Below, one piece after another: positions 1-6,068 of a stretch of DNA of 9,547 nt. The translations under genes and the position numbers were made by a program. Position 1 is the stretch's first letter. The number at the start of each line of letters is the position of its first letter. Source of the DNA: Chloroflexota bacterium (GTDB taxonomy: Bacteria; Chloroflexota; Anaerolineae; Anaerolineales; UBA4823); NCBI GenBank assembly GCA_012798185.1, contig JAAZNS010000346.1, positions 1-9,547 on the forward strand, given 5' to 3'. The notes below the pieces were generated by a model. The model was given only the letters and a program-made list of their open reading frames with translations. It was not told where the DNA came from and did no database searches.

Positions 1-1579
1 GGTGGTTATCAACTTGCAGAGCGGCAATATATACCGCAGAAATGCCTTGCTGCGCCAGCTTATCGAAGGACAATATGAACGCAATGACCTGGAATTGAAG
101 CCGGGAACATTTCGGGTACGCGGCGATACACTCGAAGTGATCCCCGCTTATCAAGAAAAATATGGATACCGGATATCATTTTTCGGCGACGAAGTGGAAC
201 GCATGGTGGAATTCGACCCTGTTACTGGCGAATTGAAACGCCAATTGCCCGCCATCCATATCTATCCTGCCAAACATTTCATCACCGATCAGGAAAAGCT
301 GCAACAGGCAATCCATGATATCGAAAAAGAGATGGCAGAGCAGGTTGCTTTGTTTAAATCCCAAGAGAAACTGCTGGAAGCGCAACGGCTCGAACAGCGT
401 ACTATCTACGATCTGGAAATGCTGCGTGAGATGGGTTACTGCTCCGGAATCGAGAATTACTCCCGCCACCTCGACCAGCGCCCTGCCGGCTCCCCCCCAT
501 GGACACTGATGGCTTACATTCCCAATGATTATCTGCTGGTGATTGACGAATCCCACAACACGGTGCCGCAAATTCGTGGGATGTTCAATGGCGACCGCTC
601 GCGCAAACAAACCCTCGTGGAATATGGTTTCCGATTACCCTCTGCATTAGATAACCGGCCTCTAACCTTCGCTGAATTCGAAAAGCACATGGGCTATACG
701 ATCTATACTTCTGCCACGCCTGGCTCATATGAAATGAATAAAGCCGATCAGGTAGTCGAACAAATTATCCGCCCTACCGGATTGGTCGATCCAGAAATTG
801 AAATCCGTCCTATTGCCGGGCAAGTCGACGATTTAATCGGTGAAATCCACAACCGGGCGAATCAGGGGCAACGCACTTTAGTTACCACGCTCACCAAACG
901 CATGGCAGAAAAATTGGCTGATTACCTTAAGGAATTAGGGATAAAAGTCCACTACCTGCATTCTGAAATCGACACGCTCGAACGAATCGGCATTTTACGG
1001 GACTTGCGCCTGGGCGTATATGACGTGGTGGTAGGTATCAACTTGCTGCGGGAAGGGTTAGACCTGCCTGAAGTCTCGCTGGTTGCAATTCTTGATGCCG
1101 ATAAAGAAGGCTTTTTACGTTCTGAAACCGCGCTGATACAAACGATCGGCAGAGCAGCAAGACACGTAAACGGCAAAGTCATCATGTATGCCGATACAAT
1201 CACCGATTCTATGCGTCGTGCAATCGATGAAACCAACCGCCGCCGCACAAAGCAAGAAGCCTATAATCAGGAACATGGCATTCAGCCGGTCAGTATTGTG
1301 AAAGCAGTGCGTGACCTCACCGACCAGCTTAGTATTAAAGCAGTTGCAGAGGAAAAAAGTGAATATCATGTTAGTGGGGGAAGTGGAATGCCAAAATCCG
1401 AAATGCTTCGGCTCATCTCGGAATTGGAAAAGCAAATGAAAGAAGCTGCAAAAAACCTGGAATTCGAAAAAGCAGCCGTATTACGCGACCAGGTTTTCGA
1501 GCTGCGCGGTATTCTTGCTGAAGAATCGAACCTGCCCCCCTGGAAGAAAATTAAATTGCTTTCGGGCGAAGAAAGTTAG
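1..1579 (+). CDS. uvrB: UvrABC excinuclease subunit B, 5'-truncated by the window edge
   Basis: UvrB is the damage-verifying helicase-like subunit of bacterial nucleotide excision repair; UvrA loads it on DNA and it then recruits the UvrC nuclease. About 525 C-terminal residues are visible. Compared with the roughly 670-residue family, some 155 are missing, including the Walker A motif. Counting from position 2, one sees the middle domain (to ~residue 130), helicase motif II DESH at 182-185, the TSATPG segment at 236-241, motif V (GINLLREGLDLPE, 345-357), motif VI (QTIGRAARHVNG, 380-391) and the C-terminal UVR motif (~467-502) that contacts UvrC. The GTG at position 2 is an internal Val codon, not a start, because the frame opens in the middle of the conserved domain. 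TAG at 1577-1579 ends the gene. The reading frame is intact, so the gene is probably functional. The family assignment is close to certain. Confidence 0.97.
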   Translation, partial: VVINLQSGNIYRRNALLRQLIEGQYERNDLELKPGTFRVRGDTLEVIPAYQEKYGYRISFFGDEVERMVEFDPVTGELKRQLPAIHIYPAKHFITDQEKLQQAIHDIEKEMAEQVALFKSQEKLLEAQRLEQRTIYDLEMLREMGYCSGIENYSRHLDQRPAGSPPWTLMAYIPNDYLLVIDESHNTVPQIRGMFNGDRSRKQTLVEYGFRLPSALDNRPLTFAEFEKHMGYTIYTSATPGSYEMNKADQVVEQIIRPTGLVDPEIEIRPIAGQVDDLIGEIHNRANQGQRTLVTTLTKRMAEKLADYLKELGIKVHYLHSEIDTLERIGILRDLRLGVYDVVVGINLLREGLDLPEVSLVAILDADKEGFLRSETALIQTIGRAARHVNGKVIMYADTITDSMRRAIDETNRRRTKQEAYNQEHGIQPVSIVKAVRDLTDQLSIKAVAEEKSEYHVSGGSGMPKSEMLRLISELEKQMKEAAKNLEFEKAAVLRDQVFELRGILAEESNLPPWKKIKLLSGEES

Positions 1580-1583
1580 CAGA

Positions 1584-1627
1584 TTTTTCACAAACTATTC
1601 GAAAATCCTTCATAAAATCTTCACATT
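1584..1627 (+). promoter_or_regulatory. Four tandem 11-bp direct repeats, candidate OmpR/PhoB-type operator
   Basis: Four consecutive 11-mers lie in perfect phase: TTTTTCACAAA (1584), CTATTCGAAAA (1595), TCCTTCATAAA (1606) and ATCTTCACATT (1617). TTC at unit positions 4-6 and A at position 9 are present in all four. Arrays of 11-bp direct repeats are the known binding architecture of OmpR/PhoB-family response regulators; the TTCAC core resembles actinobacterial PHO boxes. The array ends 7 bp before a TATACT hexamer, so it overlaps the -35 region of the next gene. Binding by the regulator encoded at 2671-3381 is inference. Confidence 0.5.
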
Positions 1628-1654
1628 CACAACCTATACTATAAATATTATATC
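1620..1654 (+). promoter_or_regulatory. Candidate promoter region for the DUF2680-like gene
   Basis: Two TTCACA hexamers (1620-1625 and 1626-1631) precede a run of -10-like hexamers: TATACT (1635-1640), TATAAA (1640-1645), TATTAT (1646-1651) and TATATC (1649-1654). TTCACA at 1626 and TATATC at 1649 are 17 bp apart. If the upstream repeats bind an activator, a weak -35 would be expected. Which -10 is used cannot be told from sequence. The resulting leader would be about 120-130 nt. Confidence 0.35.
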
Positions 1655-1780
1655 CAAAGATGTAACTGCTCAGGCTAGGGAAAAAACTTCGATTTTTTTT
1701 GTGTGTTGAATTTGGAAAAGCATCCAGACTGGCTGAGTAGTTACCCAAAGATTTTAATTAAAAGTATAAGGAAGTGGAAT

Positions 1781-2353
1781 ATGAAACCTGGAGTAATCGT
1801 AGCACTTGTTATTGGGGTTGCTATCATTGCCGTGATTGGCGGCGGTGTGGCAGGATTTTTGATCGGCCGGACCCAATTTTCAAACGCCGGGGTTTTTACA
1901 CGAGTTCTTACCTTCGATAACAGATCGGATTTTTTCGGTCCGGAGATCTTTATGGGAAAGTGGCGTTACGAGATTTACCCCTTTCGAATGGGTCCGGGAA
2001 TGATAGAAATATGGGAAGATGATCAACCCCGGCTTCAATATATGTTAGATGCCTACGCCGAAGCATTGGATATGACCACAGAAGAATTGAAAGATGAGCT
2101 TAAATCGGGAAAGTCTTTATGGGATCTTGCCTCTGCTAAAGGCGTTGCATCTGAAGATTTCGATCAATTTATGATCGATGCTGCCACGCAAGCCCTAAAT
2201 AAAATGGTTGCTGATGATGTAATCACGCAAAAGCAGGCAGATACCATGCTCGAACGCATGAAGAAAAACTGGCAGAATGTAGACCCAGAAACCTGTCCCT
2301 GTTTCGATGGATTTGGAGGTCGAGGGCGTATGTGGCGCTGGGCTGTGCCGTGA
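1781..2353 (+). CDS. Single-pass membrane protein with DUF2680-like helical domain
   Basis: The protein has 190 residues. An N-terminal hydrophobic segment at residues 5-29 (Gly/Val/Ile-rich) is followed directly by an Arg, which fits one membrane anchor with the rest probably outside the cytoplasm. Residues ~87-165 have the pattern of DUF2680/YckD-type domains: an AEALDMTTEELKDELKSGKSLWDLASAKGV block, then a helix ending ITQKQADTMLERM. A CPC motif (C172, C174) and a Gly/Arg/Trp-rich tail end the protein. The ATG at 1781 is chosen because AAGGAAG (1768-1774) lies 6 nt upstream and the signal segment starts there; an in-frame GTG at 1703 would add 26 residues with no ribosome site. The biochemical role is unknown. 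The gene lies between a tandem-repeat control region and a two-component system, so an envelope-sensing or envelope-stress role is an inference. Confidence 0.8.
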   Translation: MKPGVIVALVIGVAIIAVIGGGVAGFLIGRTQFSNAGVFTRVLTFDNRSDFFGPEIFMGKWRYEIYPFRMGPGMIEIWEDDQPRLQYMLDAYAEALDMTTEELKDELKSGKSLWDLASAKGVASEDFDQFMIDAATQALNKMVADDVITQKQADTMLERMKKNWQNVDPETCPCFDGFGGRGRMWRWAVP

Positions 2354-2378
2354 AAAAATCCTGCCTTGCCCAATTCCT

Positions 2379-2492
2379 GGGGCTGTCCTAAAAGTCGATT
2401 TTGTCATGGTGAGCGCAGCGAAACATCCCTTTTATGAAATGAATAGACCCTTCGCTTCGCTCAGGGTTGCAACTTACTTTTAGGACAGCCCC
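2379..2492. mobile_element. 114-bp MITE-like element with perfect 17-bp terminal inverted repeats
   Basis: GGGGCTGTCCTAAAAGT at 2379-2395 is the exact reverse complement of 2476-2492. Inside lies a second, nearly concentric inverted pair: TGAGCGCAGCGAA (2410-2422) against TTCGCTTCGCTCA (2451-2463), with one mismatch. The whole unit could fold into a long hairpin or cruciform. The GGGGCTGTCC end resembles ends of known insertion-sequence families, and a TGAGCGAAGCGAA core recurs in dispersed bacterial repeats (recalled, not searched). It has no coding capacity, so a transposase would have to act in trans. No adjacent target-site duplication is evident. The element starts 25 bp after the upstream stop codon and may act as a transcript-end hairpin. 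Confidence 0.65.
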
Positions 2493-2658
2493 GAAAGCTG
2501 TTTATGAATTCCTAAAAAACCCTGATTTTTATACTTCAGACATTTAAACTATGAAGCAGTAATAACGCCTTATATTCTATTATTGATAAATTTATTGAAA
2601 ATAAATGATTGTATATTTTTGATAGCAGGCGACTAATTACTAATCCCTGTTTTACTTG

Positions 2659-2664
2659 TATAAT
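2659..2664 (+). promoter_or_regulatory. TATAAT -10 box, probable leaderless promoter of the response regulator
   Basis: A perfect TATAAT lies 6 nt before the ATG at 2671, so transcription would start at or next to the start codon. No purine-rich Shine-Dalgarno sequence precedes the ATG. No convincing -35 is seen 17 bp upstream (ATTACT), so an activator may be needed. Confidence 0.5.
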
Positions 2665-2670
2665 CTAATT

Positions 2671-3381
2671 ATGAGCACGATTTTAATCATCGAAGATGAG
2701 CCTGAATTGGTAAAAGTTTTGCGAGCTTATTTAGAACAAGCCGGTTTTACCGTATTGGCTGCTTACCGGGGTGATACCGGCTTATCTACCTGGGAACACA
2801 AGAAACCCGATGCGGTAATCTTGGATTTAAACCTTCCCGGTATGGACGGGCTGGACGTGGCAAAAGAAATCCGCCGGAAAAGTTCCACACCCATTCTGAT
2901 GCTTACCGCCCGGGTGGAAGAAACCGATCAATTAATTGGGCTTGAATTAGGCGCTGATGATTACCTCACCAAACCCTATTCGCCCCGTTTGGTGGTGGCG
3001 AGGGTACGTGCTCTCCTCCGCCGCAGTAAGCAGCCCAATGAGGTTCAAAATATCCTGCGCGCTGCCGACATCGAAATCGACCTGTCTGCCCATACGGTTT
3101 ATCGGAGCGGTCAGCCAATCGAGCTTACTCCTACAGAGTTCAACCTGCTTGCAGCGCTGGCTGAGCAACCCGGACGAGCATTTACCCGTTTACAGTTATT
3201 AGAAGCCTGTCAAGGGACGGCATATGCCGGTTACGAACGAACTATCGACGCTCATATAAAAAATTTACGCGCTAAAATCGAACCCGATTCAAAAAACCCT
3301 ACCTATATTGAAACGGTATTCGGCATAGGATACCGTTTTACAAAAACATCTTTACCAGTTACGAGTTCTTCATCCGGCTGA
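2671..3381 (+). CDS. OmpR/PhoB-family two-component response regulator
   Basis: The product is a 236-residue cytoplasmic transcription factor with a receiver domain (~3-117) and a C-terminal winged-helix DNA-binding domain (~130-226). Receiver signature residues are visible: acidic cluster E8-D9-E10, phospho-acceptor D52 in VILDLNLPGMDG, T79, and K101 in YLTKPYS. The winged helix shows ELTPTEFNLL and the C-terminal hairpin ETVFGIGYRF. A short Ser-rich tail follows. The ATG at 2671 is preferred over an in-frame TTG at 2656 because receiver domains normally begin just before the first strand (ILIIEDE) and because TATAAT at 2659 would overlap the longer form. The likely partner kinase starts 113 bp downstream. 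The family is certain; the regulon is unknown. The 11-bp repeats at 1584-1627 are a plausible target and TTATTGA repeats at 2580-2601 a weaker one. Confidence 0.95.
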   Translation: MSTILIIEDEPELVKVLRAYLEQAGFTVLAAYRGDTGLSTWEHKKPDAVILDLNLPGMDGLDVAKEIRRKSSTPILMLTARVEETDQLIGLELGADDYLTKPYSPRLVVARVRALLRRSKQPNEVQNILRAADIEIDLSAHTVYRSGQPIELTPTEFNLLAALAEQPGRAFTRLQLLEACQGTAYAGYERTIDAHIKNLRAKIEPDSKNPTYIETVFGIGYRFTKTSLPVTSSSSG

Positions 3382-3494
3382 TGTGTATTCTCTACTCACA
3401 AGTATGGACCCGCGAGACTCGCTTTTCTTGTTCACCAATCTTGGCTAACCATTTATTAATACTTCATACCTTATTACCAAAATAATTACCTTCC

Positions 3495-4859
3495 ATGCGC
3501 TTAAGATTAATCATCTCTTTTCTTCTAATTGTGATTGTCTCCATCGTCAGCATGACGATTATTGCTCAAATCAATACTGCTCGGGAAATCAGGGTTTATA
3601 TGTTTAGCGGCAGTGGACCAGCCAGGCAGGAATTGATTGAAGCACTCACAGAATATTACAAAGCCAATCAAAGCTGGCAGGGAGTCGACAGGCTGCTCGG
3701 TCAGGCTGGGCGGGGTATGCATGGAAATTCGAATATGATGGCAAGGTGGGAAGAGCGGTTACGCCTTTTAGACGATAAAGGAGAAATTCTTTTCGACTCA
3801 GAAAATTTAGTAACCGGGGAGCAAATCACGCAAGACGAACTCTTTGTATCTGTCCCGATTATTATCAACAATCAAACGGTGGGTTATTTATTGCCAGAAA
3901 GGAATAAGATATTTACCCAAAGTGATGAGGAATTCTTAATAAAGCGCATTAAACATGCTGCTATCATCTCTGGATTGATTACTGCGGTCATTTCATTGGT
4001 AATGCTTTCATTTCTAACCTATCGGCTGCTTAAACCTGTCCATGAATTAACCCGGGCTACCGAACACATTGCCCAAGGCGACTTATCACAACGCGTTCCG
4101 GTGCGCGGCAATGATGAATTAGCAGCGCTGGGACGTGCTTTCAACCGCATGGCAGATTCCCTTGAAAATGCTGAAAAAAACCGCCGCATCATGACAGCCG
4201 ATATCGCCCATGAATTGCGCAATCCATTGGCGGTCCAGCGCGCAAATCTTGAAGCCATGCAGGATGGCATTTATGAACTATCCCCAGAAAACATCAAACC
4301 AATTATTGAACAAAACCTGCTGCTCACCCGCCTTGTGGAAGACCTGCGCACACTGGCACAGGCAGATACAGGTAAACTGGAACTGATTCGCGTGGAATCC
4401 GATTTCTCTGCTTTGGTCAAGAAAAATTTGGAGCGATTTCAAAGTCAGGCAGATCAAAAACATATATCGATGCAGCTCTCAGGAGGAGAATCCTGCCCAG
4501 TCGTTTTCCTAGACCCGCAGCGCATCGAACAAATACTGGGGAATATCCTTTCGAACGCATTACGTTATACACCGCCCTCAGGAAAAATCGATCTATCGAT
4601 TTCCTGCTCACCCGAAAATGTGAAACTGGAAATCCATGATGGCGGCCCGGGAATCCCAGAAGAGGCGCTGCCTCATATGTTCCAACGGTTTTACCGCCCC
4701 GACCGGGCGCGCAGCAGGTCAGAGGGAGGAAGCGGATTGGGTTTGGCAATTGCGCGCAAAATTGCCGAAGCGCATGGGGGTACATTATCCATCGCGAACC
4801 ATCCTCAAGTCGGTGCTTTGGTTACTTTAACTTTACCCATTTCAGGAAAAACCTCATGA
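3495..4859 (+). CDS. Membrane-bound sensor histidine kinase (HAMP, HisKA, HATPase_c)
   Basis: The 454-residue product has transmembrane segment 1 at ~5-24, an extracytoplasmic sensor region of ~130 residues that I do not recognise, and transmembrane segment 2 at ~154-175. HAMP follows (~176-228). The dimerisation/phosphoacceptor domain has H239 in the H-box ADIAHELRNPLA. The ATPase domain has an N-box N354 (ILSNALRY), G1 DGGPGIP (382-388), MFQRFYR (395-401) and G2 GGSGLGLAIA (411-420). All catalytic motifs are intact, so it should autophosphorylate and pass phosphate to the adjacent regulator; architecture is BaeS/ResE-like. The ATG at 3495 is the first possible start, since an in-frame TAA lies at 3483-3485. 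There is no clear Shine-Dalgarno sequence. The stop codon overlaps the ybaK-type start in an ATGA, implying co-translation. The signal sensed is unknown. Confidence 0.95.
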   Translation: MRLRLIISFLLIVIVSIVSMTIIAQINTAREIRVYMFSGSGPARQELIEALTEYYKANQSWQGVDRLLGQAGRGMHGNSNMMARWEERLRLLDDKGEILFDSENLVTGEQITQDELFVSVPIIINNQTVGYLLPERNKIFTQSDEEFLIKRIKHAAIISGLITAVISLVMLSFLTYRLLKPVHELTRATEHIAQGDLSQRVPVRGNDELAALGRAFNRMADSLENAEKNRRIMTADIAHELRNPLAVQRANLEAMQDGIYELSPENIKPIIEQNLLLTRLVEDLRTLAQADTGKLELIRVESDFSALVKKNLERFQSQADQKHISMQLSGGESCPVVFLDPQRIEQILGNILSNALRYTPPSGKIDLSISCSPENVKLEIHDGGPGIPEEALPHMFQRFYRPDRARSRSEGGSGLGLAIARKIAEAHGGTLSIANHPQVGALVTLTLPISGKTS

Positions 4860-5326
4860 AAGCTAACAACGTCACCCGCATGCTCGATCAACGTAAAATC
4901 CCATATACAGTTTTTGAATTACCAGCAGAGAAATTAGGCGCTGTCGAAACAGCCCAATATCTTGGCATCTCTCCGGCATTGGTTTACAAAACCATCGTTG
5001 TAACCCGCCTGGAAAAAGGCAAGCCTATCTTAGCAGTTGTTCCTGGCGACCATGAGGTGGATCTAAAAGCGCTGGCAAATGCGGTAGGGGAGAAAAAACT
5101 CGCTCTCCCCACAGAAAGAGAAGCCGAAAAGCTGAGCGGGCTGCAGGCAGGCGGAATCTCTCCACTGGCACTGATAAACCGCGGCTTTCAAGTAATCATC
5201 GATCAAACGGCTCAATCGATAACTGAAATTTATATCTCAGGCGGGCAGCGCGGGTTGAACATACGCCTTGCCCCCGCTGCCCTTGCCAGTTTGGTCAATG
5301 CCAGATTCGCTGCCATTTCACGCTGA
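4856..5326 (+). CDS. ybaK: YbaK/EbsC-type aminoacyl-tRNA deacylase (Cys-tRNA(Pro) deacylase-like)
   Basis: This is a 156-residue cytoplasmic single-domain protein of the YbaK/EbsC family; characterised members hydrolyse Cys-tRNA(Pro), a mischarging product of prolyl-tRNA synthetase, acting in trans. Family features visible are the N-terminal NNVTRMLDQRKIPY segment, the conserved Lys in ALVYKTIVV (K45), the GGISPLALIN loop and the C-terminal SGGQRGLNIRLAPAAL. Length matches the family. The ATG at 4856 has AGGA at 4844-4847, 8 nt upstream, inside the kinase gene, and overlaps the kinase TGA (ATGA). This points to one mRNA and translational coupling with a signalling gene it has no obvious link to. 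Family placement is strong. Substrate is less sure, because INS and ProXp relatives share the fold but differ in specificity. Confidence 0.9.
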   Translation: MKANNVTRMLDQRKIPYTVFELPAEKLGAVETAQYLGISPALVYKTIVVTRLEKGKPILAVVPGDHEVDLKALANAVGEKKLALPTEREAEKLSGLQAGGISPLALINRGFQVIIDQTAQSITEIYISGGQRGLNIRLAPAALASLVNARFAAISR

Positions 5327-5328
5327 AA

Positions 5329-6000
5329 TTACTGGGTATATTCACCCACCTGTTGTCCATTTACCCAAATGGTATAAGTTCCAGAAGCAAAGCTGCCCAG
5401 TTCCACAATCGTTTCAAAAGGTTGCAAAACCTGCACACACACCTGCGCTGGATCGGAAAGCGAGTAAACTTCAACGTTTATTTTCTTATCTGCATCCGGA
5501 GGAACCACATTTACCCGCAGAAAATGACAGGGTGTCGGCAGGGAACCGGTTAAAGATAATCCTGCCTGATTTGGATTAGTTTTTAAAACCACTACTTCAC
5601 TCTTATCAAGGAACACTTCACCGCGGGTCATTTTTTCCTCTCCCGGGATAGAATCCTTAGGAGATGCAATATTGTTACCGACGGGCTGACCCGGGGCAGG
5701 GTAAGGAGAGCCGCCTGTACTGCCGTTCTGACCGATAGTTGGCGGCGGGTAAGCGTTTTGTTGAGTCGGACTGCCGCTCTCGGGTATCGGATAAGCAGCT
5801 TCTTGGGCATCCTCAGTCACAACAGGCACAGGGTATGCAAGCTCCTGAGATGGCTCCCCGCTTGAAATAGATCCGCCTGTTTGAGGCGCTGTTGTACCGC
5901 CCTCTGGTGAATAGTTGCCAGTTGATTGTTGAGATCCAGGGCTGCACCCTGTTATCAGTAAAATCAACATCAAGCTTAAGAAGAAAATGGTTTTTCGCAT
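5329..6000 (-). CDS. Proline-rich YPxP-repeat lipoprotein
   Basis: The product has 223 residues. Residues 1-18 form a lipoprotein signal (KTIFFLSLMLILLITG) with lipobox ITGC and lipidated Cys at 19. A low-complexity Ser/Gly/Thr/Gln/Pro-rich linker (~20-120) carries four Tyr-Pro-x-Pro motifs at 56, 70, 84 and 100 (YPVP, YPIP, YPPP, YPAP), spaced 14, 14 and 16 residues. A ~100-residue C-terminal domain looks all-beta (EVVVLKTNPNQ, TPCHFLRVNVV, GTYTIWVNGQQVGEY) with two cysteines (C158, C188) that could form a disulfide. The ATG at 6000 is chosen because GGAG lies 6 nt upstream and the signal peptide starts there; an ATG at 6045 would put 15 polar residues before it. It lies 68 bp after rtcB on the same strand and may be read through from it. 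Function is unknown; the beta domain resembles those of other Chloroflexi lipoproteins (recollection). Confidence 0.85.
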   Translation of the reverse strand: MRKTIFFLSLMLILLITGCSPGSQQSTGNYSPEGGTTAPQTGGSISSGEPSQELAYPVPVVTEDAQEAAYPIPESGSPTQQNAYPPPTIGQNGSTGGSPYPAPGQPVGNNIASPKDSIPGEEKMTRGEVFLDKSEVVVLKTNPNQAGLSLTGSLPTPCHFLRVNVVPPDADKKINVEVYSLSDPAQVCVQVLQPFETIVELGSFASGTYTIWVNGQQVGEYTQ

Positions 6001-6068
6001 AAGGTTCTCCATATTGCTATTATGTAATCGATAGACGCAATTCATACTGATATCGTTCCTTCAGAAAA

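Larger units (their letters stand above)
2354..2670. other. Gene-free stretch between the DUF2680-like gene and the response regulator
   Basis: I see no coding sequence in these 317 bases. The first part holds a 114-bp inverted-repeat element (2379-2492). The rest is AT-rich, with an imperfect 12-bp-spaced repeat (TTATTGATAA at 2580 and TTATTGAAAA at 2592), and ends in the TATAAT of the response regulator promoter. No classical GC-stem plus T-tract terminator is evident unless the inverted-repeat element itself plays that role. Confidence 0.7.

Noticed and set aside
2..4. GTG at the window edge as a start codon for uvrB
   Set aside because: The frame opens inside a conserved domain; about 155 N-terminal residues including Walker A are missing, so this GTG is an internal Val codon.
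176..610. 144-codon open frame on the minus strand inside uvrB
   Set aside because: It lies fully opposite a strongly conserved uvrB segment, and its translation shows no recognisable domain or start signal.
1681..1700. A6-TTCG-T8 as a terminator for uvrB
   Set aside because: The stem would be only A-T pairs with a C-A mismatch closing the loop, about 100 nt after the stop codon and past the candidate promoter of the next gene; too weak to annotate.
2372..2513. AATTCCT at 2372-2378 and 2507-2513 as a target-site duplication of the inverted-repeat element
   Set aside because: The left copy touches the element but the right copy is 14 bp beyond its end, so it does not fit a simple duplication and a 7-mer match can be chance.
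5268..5579. 103-codon plus-strand frame crossing the ybaK/lipoprotein junction
   Set aside because: It overlaps the ends of two well-supported genes on opposite strands and has no ribosome site or recognisable family.
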